DNA from: a candidate division WOR-3 bacterium
GTDB taxonomy: Bacteria; Hydrothermota; Tepidihabitantia; Tepidihabitantales; Tepidihabitantaceae
Assembly (NCBI GenBank): GCA_013177935.1
Contig: JABLXZ010000001.1
Span: 512,191-576,190 of the forward strand
DNA: 64,000 nt
Reading direction: 5' to 3'
Both the position numbers and the translations under genes were made by a program. Position 1 is the first letter of the stretch, and each line of letters begins with the position of its first letter. This document shows positions 44,036 through 51,589 of the stretch, piece by piece. The notes under the pieces were generated by a model, which saw only the letters and a list, made by a program, of their open reading frames with translations, was not told the DNA's origin and searched no databases.

Positions 44036-45007
44036 ATGCCTTCTCAAAACGCATCGGCAAAAGGAAAACTCAAATGGCTTCGCTACACGCTCGGTACTCT
44101 GATTGTGCTCCTTTCCTTTTATTTTCTCATCACCCGACTCGTCCGGGATTGGCGTTCTATCCCGTTTACTGAACTGCACTTCAACCCTTTACTACTCATT
44201 TTATCCTACCTCATCCTCCTCTTAATCCACTTTCCGCTCGGTGCCTTTGCCTGGACCTTAATCCTCAATGGGCTGGGTGAAAAAATTTCCCCTTTGCGTG
44301 CCCTTGCCATTCTAACGGTTACCCAGCTGGGTAAATATGCTCCAGGAAAGGTATGGTTTACAATCGGCAGAATGTCATTTGCCGCCCGGGACCGGGTGCC
44401 AGAAGCCAAGACCCTTATAAGCGTGGTTGTTGAAACCGGATTCCTGCTCCTCGCCGCGGTCTTTCTCTTCGCCATCGCCATCATCTTTTTACCCCGCGCT
44501 GTCATACCGCGCGGCGTCTATCTATCCTTTCTGCTCGCGCCGTTAACCTTAATTGTCACCTATCCACCGATTCTCAACCGGCTACTTAAACTACTACTCC
44601 CGATTTTTAAACAACCGGTGTTTTCCCTTCGGCTTTCCTATGTCCGGCTTCTTGCTATTCTCGGTGTCTATATTCTCGACTGGTTTTTTCAGGGACTGGG
44701 CTGTTTTGTTTTGATAAACTCCTTTTACCCTCTCGGTATTGACAAGTTACCGGTCCTGCTCGGTGGTTATTCAATCTCCTGGATTTTAGGATTTATTATT
44801 CTGATAGCACCCGCCGGGCTCGGAGTCCGGGAAGGAATTTATACATTTATATTAAAACTGGTAATGCCCCAGCCTGTTGCTATTATATCAGCGTTGATTA
44901 CCAGAGTCTGGATGAGCACCAGTGAAGTGGCAATGGCGCTTTTCTGCCTGCCACTACTGCACAAAGGAGGCAAAGATGGCAAAGAAACACCGCAACCGCC
45001 AAATTGA
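44036..45007 (+). CDS. flippase-like integral membrane protein (LPG_synthase_TM/UPF0104 family)
   Basis: The product of about 323 residues has eight or so membrane helices and conserved blocks of the UPF0104/AglD-like family: RALAILTVTQLGKYAPGKVWFTIGRM, GGYSISWILGFIILIAPAGLGVREG, and a final helix. Family members are often named flippase-like domain proteins and occur in lipid-linked sugar pathways. The ATG at 44036 begins 1 nt after the upstream stop and is preferred over an upstream ATG at 43994 that would overlap the glycosyltransferase by 40 nt. Its end contains the Shine-Dalgarno of the next gene. Confidence 0.82.
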   Translation: MPSQNASAKGKLKWLRYTLGTLIVLLSFYFLITRLVRDWRSIPFTELHFNPLLLILSYLILLLIHFPLGAFAWTLILNGLGEKISPLRALAILTVTQLGKYAPGKVWFTIGRMSFAARDRVPEAKTLISVVVETGFLLLAAVFLFAIAIIFLPRAVIPRGVYLSFLLAPLTLIVTYPPILNRLLKLLLPIFKQPVFSLRLSYVRLLAILGVYILDWFFQGLGCFVLINSFYPLGIDKLPVLLGGYSISWILGFIILIAPAGLGVREGIYTFILKLVMPQPVAIISALITRVWMSTSEVAMALFCLPLLHKGGKDGKETPQPPN

Positions 45008-47459
45008 AACTAAACCGGCAGCCGTTCCTGCGCGGCACCGTACCGTTGACTTTGACCAGCAACCCTATCCCCGACTTGCAATTTTCACCCTCTTTCTCCT
45101 GCCGCTTGTTTTTTATGCCCGATTCCTCACCGGTTCGGTGATGCTCTTCGGCACCGACTTCATCGGTGCCGGTGGTTATGCTGCCCACCAGTTTATGTCC
45201 GAATACATCAAGCGGCATCTGACTATCGCCCTCTGGCAACCCCAGATTCTATGCGGTCAACCAACCGTTGCTGCCTTCTTTGGCGACCTGTTCTATCCAA
45301 CAATACTGCTCCGCCTGCTCTTTCCGGTACATATTGTCTGGGCATGGACCTTCTACATCCACACCTTTCTCGCCGGCCTGGGAACCTATCTCTTCTTAAA
45401 AGAACTGAAACTTAACACCATTGCCGCATTTCTTGCCGGTGTCGCCTATATGTTCTCAGGTAGCCTCTTAACACTCGCTTATGCCGGCCATGATGGTAGA
45501 TTGATTGGCTCCGCGCTTATGCCTGTTGCCCTGTTTTTTCTCTGCCGGGGGATCAATCGGCGCCAGTTTCTTCTGTTTATCCTGACCGGTTTCATACTCG
45601 GCTTACAGCTCCTCTCCGGTCATATCCAGAAAGTCTATTACACCGTCCTGCTTCTTATCGCCTACTTCGTTTTTGTCTTCATCCGCACAATTAAACAGGA
45701 ACACAACCCAAAACTTGCCCTGCGTCTTTTATTATACTTTATCATCGGCTCGCTGTTTGCCGTCTGCCTTGCCGCCATCCAGTATCTGCCGATATACGGC
45801 AATCTACCCTATGGCGCCCGCGGCGCGGAGCGCGGCTACGAATTTGCCACCTCCTGGTCAATGCCCATCGCCGAAATCTTTGACCTGCTTACCCCTCACT
45901 TCTCTGGCAGCCTCTGGCAATACTGGAGCAAAAACCCGTTCAAACTCCACAGTGAGTATTTAGGTATCCTGCCCCTGATCTTTGCACTGGTGGCAATTTT
46001 CCAAATTCGTAAAAAAGCCGAAGTGAAATTTTTTCTTATCACCCTTATTATCACTATCCTGATGGCATGGGGCGGCAACACCCCATTTTATCGTATCCCC
46101 TACCACCTTCTACCCGGCATTGCCAAATTTCGTGGTCCGGGAATGATATTCTTCATCGCCGGTTTTTCTATTGCGGTCCTTGCTGGCTACGGCATCAACC
46201 ACCTTTTAACTTCTGACGAACAAAAAGGGCAAAAAATACGAAAGAGTATTCCCCGCGTCCTTATCTACGGCGGCGCTGTCATACTGCTATTTTTCCTCAT
46301 CGCCCTGATTGCGCGCGGTTTCCTTGCCGGTATTTTCAACCCCGGCCCACGTCTTCCCCAGTTTGAAGCCAACTACCCGTCATTCACTACCGGCTTACTA
46401 TTTACCCTCCTCATCTGGATCCTGGGCTGCCTGTTGATTTATCTCCTCAACCGTAACCGACTTGCGCCGCTTCCTTTCACAATCATCGTTGCCCTGATAA
46501 TGACCCTTGACATCGGCATCTCCCTGAAACTCTGGAACAACAATCAGGGCTACATCCGCTCTTTACCGCCGCCACAGGAGTATTTTGCCCCGGATGAAGT
46601 TGTGCGGTTTCTCAAAGCCGACACAACGTTTTATCGCGTTCTGCCCTTGAACTACGAACGCTCCGATGAAGGCGAGCTCTGGCTGCACAACATCTTCTCT
46701 ACCGGTGGCCAGATACCCAACCCGCTTCAAACCTATCAAGATTTTATCGGTGCAGGCAAAAGTGTGATGTTTCAGGCGAACAATCTCCTTAACCCCAACT
46801 TTATGAACCTGCTGAATGTGAAATACATCATCACCTACAATCTGCCCGATGATGCCTCCAGTTACGACGCCCAGACCCAGCAGTTCATCAACCAGTTAAA
46901 ACTTTACTTCAGCCAGCCCCAGTTCAAAAAGGCTTTTACCGGTGCCCGCTATGCCATCTACGAAAATTCCGACTACCTGCCCCGTGCCTTCATCGTCAAA
47001 AACTGGGAAATCGTCCAGAACAAAGACCAGCTCCTTGCCCGCCTTATGCAACCCGACTTTGACCCCGCGCACACCGCCCTGCTCTATGAGAATCCCGGAA
47101 TGGCTTTAACCCCGGACTCCTCTTACGGCACCGTCCGCATTGCCCATTACGACGCCAACCGTATAATAGTTCAGGCTTCCCTCACAACGCCCGGACTCCT
47201 AATCTTAAGCGAGAACTACCATCCGGACTGGAAGGTAATAGTTAATGGCAAACCCGCAAAACTACTCCAGGCTTACCATACCCTCCGCGCGGTTATGCTT
47301 ACAGAAGGTGAACATCAGATTGAATTCCGCCACCAACCTCGCTATTACACTCTGGGTATTATCCTGACCCTGTTTTCAACACTATTTCTAATTATAATTT
47401 TACTGGTCCAGATTTTCCAGAGTCGGCACAACCGGAAGCCAAAGGCTGATGCTCGCTAA
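44976..47459 (+). CDS. YfhO-family membrane protein
   Basis: The product of about 827 residues has a polar basic N-terminus and then roughly 12 membrane helices (to about residue 510). A large extracytoplasmic C-terminal domain (about 540-795) and a final membrane helix follow. Motifs such as DFIGAGGYAAHQF, LAGVAYMFSG and NVKYIITYNLPDD, and the terminal LILSENYHPDWKVIVNGK, match YfhO-type proteins. These are implicated in glycosylation of envelope polymers and have a GT-C-like architecture. AAAGGAGG precedes the ATG at 44976; an upstream ATG at 44922 inside the flippase gene is rejected. It overlaps the next gene by 11 nt. Confidence 0.85.
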   Translation: MAKKHRNRQIETKPAAVPARHRTVDFDQQPYPRLAIFTLFLLPLVFYARFLTGSVMLFGTDFIGAGGYAAHQFMSEYIKRHLTIALWQPQILCGQPTVAAFFGDLFYPTILLRLLFPVHIVWAWTFYIHTFLAGLGTYLFLKELKLNTIAAFLAGVAYMFSGSLLTLAYAGHDGRLIGSALMPVALFFLCRGINRRQFLLFILTGFILGLQLLSGHIQKVYYTVLLLIAYFVFVFIRTIKQEHNPKLALRLLLYFIIGSLFAVCLAAIQYLPIYGNLPYGARGAERGYEFATSWSMPIAEIFDLLTPHFSGSLWQYWSKNPFKLHSEYLGILPLIFALVAIFQIRKKAEVKFFLITLIITILMAWGGNTPFYRIPYHLLPGIAKFRGPGMIFFIAGFSIAVLAGYGINHLLTSDEQKGQKIRKSIPRVLIYGGAVILLFFLIALIARGFLAGIFNPGPRLPQFEANYPSFTTGLLFTLLIWILGCLLIYLLNRNRLAPLPFTIIVALIMTLDIGISLKLWNNNQGYIRSLPPPQEYFAPDEVVRFLKADTTFYRVLPLNYERSDEGELWLHNIFSTGGQIPNPLQTYQDFIGAGKSVMFQANNLLNPNFMNLLNVKYIITYNLPDDASSYDAQTQQFINQLKLYFSQPQFKKAFTGARYAIYENSDYLPRAFIVKNWEIVQNKDQLLARLMQPDFDPAHTALLYENPGMALTPDSSYGTVRIAHYDANRIIVQASLTTPGLLILSENYHPDWKVIVNGKPAKLLQAYHTLRAVMLTEGEHQIEFRHQPRYYTLGIILTLFSTLFLIIILLVQIFQSRHNRKPKADAR

Positions 47460-48975
47460 AGACCAGCAACTGACCCGAAAAGATTTTTTTCTTGCCCTGT
47501 CTGTTTTTGTCATTAACCTGACGGTCCACTTAATTCGCCTCAATTACTGGACCCCGTTGCCCGATGAAATCAACTACGCCCTTTCTGCCCGATACCTCAT
47601 CACCCATCAAACACTCATCGGCAACGACATTATGTTTTTCCCGCCCCTCTTTGTCTATATTGCCGCACTGCTTCAGAAATCTGGCATCGAACTGCTCCTC
47701 TCGGTTCGCTTGATTTCGGCTGTCGCCGGTGCCTTGTTACTTGCCTCTCTATATTTTGCCCTGCGTGCCCATTATCGCCAATTAACTGCACTTATTGCTA
47801 CCGGTATTGCTTTCTCGTTGTATGCCTTTCATTTATACAGCCGGCTCGGTCAGGTAGAAATTCTGATGCTAATGTTTATCTTGTTCAGTATAACATCGGT
47901 TCTCTTTAAAAAAACATTTTGGGCTGGGCTCCTTTTAGGTATGGCACTATGGGTAAAAGAAACCGCATTAGGCTTACTTCTCAGCCTCCTTATTTTTTAC
48001 CTATTGCAACCCGCAGACCGGAAACGGTCAATCGTCCTAATCTTTGGAGGCATGGCGGCTCCGGTTATATTGCTCATCAGCATCGGGTATATTTCCGGAC
48101 AGAACCTGCTTTTCGAAATAAGCGCAAGCCGGGGTTACGACATAAATATGCTAAAACTATCACCTTTTACCAACTTTATCGCTACCTCTGCCAACCTTGG
48201 CTTCAACCTTTTCCCGAGACTGTTTTACAAATGGGAATTTCTATCATTTATCCTCTTCGCTCCTGTTACCACACTTTTCCTCCTGTCATTGACAATTATC
48301 AGGGCTCTGAAACTCCGCCCATTCCCGTTGTTAGTAACCTGCTACCTTTTAGTTCACCTGACCTTCTTTTTCTTTTTCTCCCGCAAGTTCGACTACTACC
48401 TCCTGCCCGCCGCGCTCCTGATAACAGCCGCAGCCACCTGTGAACTGTTTGAAAAAGATGTGCCGACCCGATTGCGGTTTATTGGAAAAGTACTGGTTTC
48501 TGTGCTGGTAATCTTCAACATTTATGCCAACAATTTTCTCTACTTTAACCGCGGCACCCACCGCTCCTTTGAAACCGCAATCAGTAATATCTCAACCGGA
48601 ACCGCGGTCGCCACATCACACCCAACGCTCGTTGCTTATCTTTCTCAGCGCTCCGAGAAAAACCTTCAAATCCTCCCCCTTTTCGAACCACGCAGTTATC
48701 ATCTAAATCAAAAAGCATTGACCGATTCCACTATAACCGCAGTCATTGTTAAAAAGTACTATTATGACCGTTTGCGCAACACCTATCCTGTCGATTGGGA
48801 CAGTCTTCTGTACCGATTCCCTATTCAGGAAGATTATCTCGACTCAAACTGGTCGCTTTGGCTAATTACCAAAAACCAAATTATCAGGCAATTTAGTTTT
48901 CTCAAGGACCTTGCCGAATTTGCCAAGCCCACCGGCGTTGTCGTTCTTCGCCGCCTCCCGGACCATACTAATTGA
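47449..48975 (+). CDS. GT39/ArnT-like GT-C glycosyltransferase
   Basis: The 508-residue protein has about eleven membrane helices. In the first extracytoplasmic loop NYWTPLPDEINYAL carries the acidic pair typical of GT-C enzymes that use polyprenyl-phosphate sugars (PMT/ArnT superfamily). Further blocks include KKTFWAGLLLGMALWVKETALGLL and FFFFFSRKFDYYLLPAAL, the latter like the ArnT-family conserved helix. It is predicted to transfer a sugar from a lipid carrier to an envelope acceptor. The start overlaps yfhO by 11 nt, so translation is coupled. Its stop codon lies within the -35 box of the next gene's promoter. Confidence 0.87.
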   Translation: MLAKDQQLTRKDFFLALSVFVINLTVHLIRLNYWTPLPDEINYALSARYLITHQTLIGNDIMFFPPLFVYIAALLQKSGIELLLSVRLISAVAGALLLASLYFALRAHYRQLTALIATGIAFSLYAFHLYSRLGQVEILMLMFILFSITSVLFKKTFWAGLLLGMALWVKETALGLLLSLLIFYLLQPADRKRSIVLIFGGMAAPVILLISIGYISGQNLLFEISASRGYDINMLKLSPFTNFIATSANLGFNLFPRLFYKWEFLSFILFAPVTTLFLLSLTIIRALKLRPFPLLVTCYLLVHLTFFFFFSRKFDYYLLPAALLITAAATCELFEKDVPTRLRFIGKVLVSVLVIFNIYANNFLYFNRGTHRSFETAISNISTGTAVATSHPTLVAYLSQRSEKNLQILPLFEPRSYHLNQKALTDSTITAVIVKKYYYDRLRNTYPVDWDSLLYRFPIQEDYLDSNWSLWLITKNQIIRQFSFLKDLAEFAKPTGVVVLRRLPDHTN

Positions 48976-49000
48976 CACCCGGTAGTTTCCTAACTATTCT
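48972..49000 (+). promoter_or_regulatory. promoter for 49011 gene, near-leaderless
   Basis: TTGACA (48972-48977), 17-nt spacer, TATTCT (48995-49000), 10 nt to the ATG at 49011. The TGA within the -35 is the stop codon of the upstream gene. Confidence 0.55.
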
Positions 49001-49010
49001 TAGTTAACAA

Positions 49011-50156
49011 ATGTCGATAATCTTTCTCTTCTGGCTCACACTTTCCTCTAATTTCGCTCAAAACCGGTTGCAGCAGACCACGCCGCACAATCCGGTCGGT
49101 AACAAAGTTTCTCCGTACATCACTTTTAACCGAACCCAGCATATGGAAAAAGACACTGTGGACGAACACGATGTCGGTACCGATGCCATCATCGCTCCAG
49201 TAGGCACGCTCCACGCCGGCGACACAATCATCCCCCGTGCCACAATTCGTAATCTTGGTACTTCCACCGAACATTACTTTGATGTCCGGTTCCGAATCGG
49301 CATTGATTATGACGCCACCGTGATGGTTAACAGTCTGCCTCCATTTTCAGTTATTGAAATAACCTTTCCAATCTGGATTGCACGCACCGGCACTTATCCG
49401 GTCAGCTGTTCAACTCAACTGACAGGCGACATCAACCCCGAGAACGACAAAATTACCCGTACAATCACGGTTAGTGAAGTCAAAAATCTAACAATCGAAC
49501 CGGACCAGAGCGACACCATCCAGTTGGGACAGAGAAAATCCTACCGATTCTATGCCCAGCTTGATGCCGACACCGGTTATATCGTTGAACTAAAGCCACC
49601 AACTGATTTATCAGGCTGGACTGCACTCTTGCTTGACTCCAACGACCAAACCCCGCTTACCGATAGCGATGGCGATGGCAACCCGGAACTGGGATTTGTT
49701 AGTCCAGGAGAACGCCATTACTTTAATCTGGGGCTCTTAGCACCAACCGCGCTTATTGGTACCCCGGCCGTGCTCAAGGATACAGTTGTCTTCTCACTTT
49801 ATGGGTTTCTCGCAAACGATACGATAGTTGAAGATAGTGTTCGGCTCAAAATTACTATTAGACCGGAACTGGACATCCACAACTACCCCAATCCATTTAA
49901 CGGCAGGACAACTTTTGTCATCAGCCTACCTGAACCGGGTGCGGTTACCCTAACTGTTTACCTGCGTACCGGTGAGCAGGTTTGCCGAATTTTTCAGGCT
50001 GAGCCATTAGCCGCTGGGGTCCACTTCATCCCCTGGGATGGAAAAAACAATCAAGAACAACCGCTTACTCCAGGTACCTATTATTACCTGCTGGAATATC
50101 AAAACGGTAACCGGGTAAAAAAAATCCAGAAAAAACTGGTAATTCACAAAGATTAA
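49011..50156 (+). CDS. secreted CARDB-like protein with FlgD-like Ig C-terminus
   Basis: The 381-residue protein has a signal peptide (about 1-16, ending NFAQ). A CARDB-like domain (about 45-150) reads DVGTDAIIAPVGTLHAGDTIIPRATIRN. A middle beta-rich region with DSDGDGNPELGF (a calcium-loop-like element) follows. The C-terminal FlgD-like/T9SS-like domain (about 285-381) has NYPNPFNGRTTFVISLPEPG...VTLTVYLRTGEQV...GVHFIPWDGKN...GTYYYLLE. NPFN plus this layout is common to secreted proteins of several deep-branching phyla. It is followed by a PorV/PorQ-like gene whose start overlaps its stop (TAATG), so the two are coupled. Confidence 0.82.
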   Translation: MSIIFLFWLTLSSNFAQNRLQQTTPHNPVGNKVSPYITFNRTQHMEKDTVDEHDVGTDAIIAPVGTLHAGDTIIPRATIRNLGTSTEHYFDVRFRIGIDYDATVMVNSLPPFSVIEITFPIWIARTGTYPVSCSTQLTGDINPENDKITRTITVSEVKNLTIEPDQSDTIQLGQRKSYRFYAQLDADTGYIVELKPPTDLSGWTALLLDSNDQTPLTDSDGDGNPELGFVSPGERHYFNLGLLAPTALIGTPAVLKDTVVFSLYGFLANDTIVEDSVRLKITIRPELDIHNYPNPFNGRTTFVISLPEPGAVTLTVYLRTGEQVCRIFQAEPLAAGVHFIPWDGKNNQEQPLTPGTYYYLLEYQNGNRVKKIQKKLVIHKD

Positions 50157-51589
50157 TGACGCCGATAACTGTTCTTTTAACCATTTTAGCCCTTTTTAGT
50201 AACCCAGCCCGTTCCGTTTTTCCGGTTTTAAAAGTCGCTCAGGGCGTAAGGGCGGCAGGAATGGGTGAAGCTGGTATTGGTCTTGCCAACGACGGCAATG
50301 CCCTTTACTGGAACTCTGCTGGCTTAGCAAGCTTTTCTGACTACTCAATTTCGCTTTCTCATCAGGAGTGGTTTAGTGATACGAAAGACGAACTGTTCCA
50401 GGCGATCCTTCCGGCAAAAACCGGTGCCCTGGGTTTTGGTGTACTCTACTCCCAAACTGGTAGCATTGAACACTGGGACGCAGACAACAACCCAGGCAAC
50501 ACATTTAGCACCTGGAACGGGGTTCTTTCTCTCGGCTACGGAATTAATCTATTCTCTAATTATGCAATTGGTTTCGTTGCAAAAGGTTGCTATGAAAACC
50601 TATACCAGAGCCATGGTTACGGTGCTGGTATTGACCTGGGATTTCGGGGACAACCTTTAAAATCCCTAAGTGTGGGCATTGTCGGTCGGAACCTCGGATT
50701 GATGGACTACAACGGCATTTACACTTTACCAGCCGAAGTGGGCGCCGGTTTGTCTTACAGCCAGAAAAATTTAACAGCAGTTCTCGATGGCATTTTCTCT
50801 TTTGACCAGAAATTCAATTTCCGATTAGGGGTTGAATACACTCCGGTAAAAGAGCTCTCACTCCGTGTCGGATATCGCAGCGGACCCGAGGACATTTCCT
50901 CGCTTGGCTACCTCAGTGCTATCAGTGCGGGTATTGGTGTCAACCTAACCAATTTTTCTATTGATTACGCTCTCACCCCGTATGGTAAATTGGGACAGGT
51001 GCACCGGCTGGGACTACGCCTGACCCTGGAGCGCAAAGGCCAGGGCGTATTGAGGGTCCGGGTCTTCGATGAAGAGACAACCGAACCGGTCTGGGCAACT
51101 GTAACCATTTCCGGAGTAAAGCAGTTCCGGGGAGAAACCGGTCGCAAAGGCGAACTTTTAATTCAAGGGATTTTGCCCGGACAGATTGTCATTAACACAA
51201 TCGCCAACGGTTATCTGCCCCGAACCGATACAATGCTAATTCTTGGTGACCGAGAACAGTCCGCCGCCCTTACTCTCCGACCGATAAAATACGGCACAAT
51301 CACCGGCACACTTTACGATGCTACAACCAGCAAGCCAATTTCTGGGATTGTAACTTATCAAGGTGAGGTTTATGGCGAAACACAAACCGACCCGACCATC
51401 GGTACATTTGCAATTCGAAATATTCCTGCGGGCAAATACATCATCACAGCTAAGGGACTGGGAAACTACATTGCTCAAACCTGCACCCTTGAGTTACAGG
51501 GTGGAAAACTCCTGCGCCACGACTTTTACCTTCTAAAGCGCCTAAAGACGACCCAGCCCAATCCCAACAACAATCTTCAACGAGAATAA
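50156..51589 (+). CDS. PorV/PorQ-like outer-membrane barrel with two carboxypeptidase-regulatory-like domains
   Basis: The 477-residue protein has a signal peptide. A barrel (about 20-295) follows whose N-terminal block KVAQGVRAAGMGEAGIGLANDGNALYWNSAGLA is characteristic of the PorV/PorQ (UPF0164, FadL-like) family. Strands include SVGIVGRNLGL and LRVGYRSG. PorV is the shuttle protein of the type IX secretion system. Two carboxypeptidase-regulatory-like domains follow (about 300-380 LRVRVFDEETTEPVWATVTISG; about 383-470 GTITGTLYDATTSKPISGIV), an unusual addition. The start overlaps the upstream stop by 1 nt. The 3' end overlaps the convergent minus-strand gene by 13 nt. Confidence 0.8.
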   Translation: MTPITVLLTILALFSNPARSVFPVLKVAQGVRAAGMGEAGIGLANDGNALYWNSAGLASFSDYSISLSHQEWFSDTKDELFQAILPAKTGALGFGVLYSQTGSIEHWDADNNPGNTFSTWNGVLSLGYGINLFSNYAIGFVAKGCYENLYQSHGYGAGIDLGFRGQPLKSLSVGIVGRNLGLMDYNGIYTLPAEVGAGLSYSQKNLTAVLDGIFSFDQKFNFRLGVEYTPVKELSLRVGYRSGPEDISSLGYLSAISAGIGVNLTNFSIDYALTPYGKLGQVHRLGLRLTLERKGQGVLRVRVFDEETTEPVWATVTISGVKQFRGETGRKGELLIQGILPGQIVINTIANGYLPRTDTMLILGDREQSAALTLRPIKYGTITGTLYDATTSKPISGIVTYQGEVYGETQTDPTIGTFAIRNIPAGKYIITAKGLGNYIAQTCTLELQGGKLLRHDFYLLKRLKTTQPNPNNNLQRE

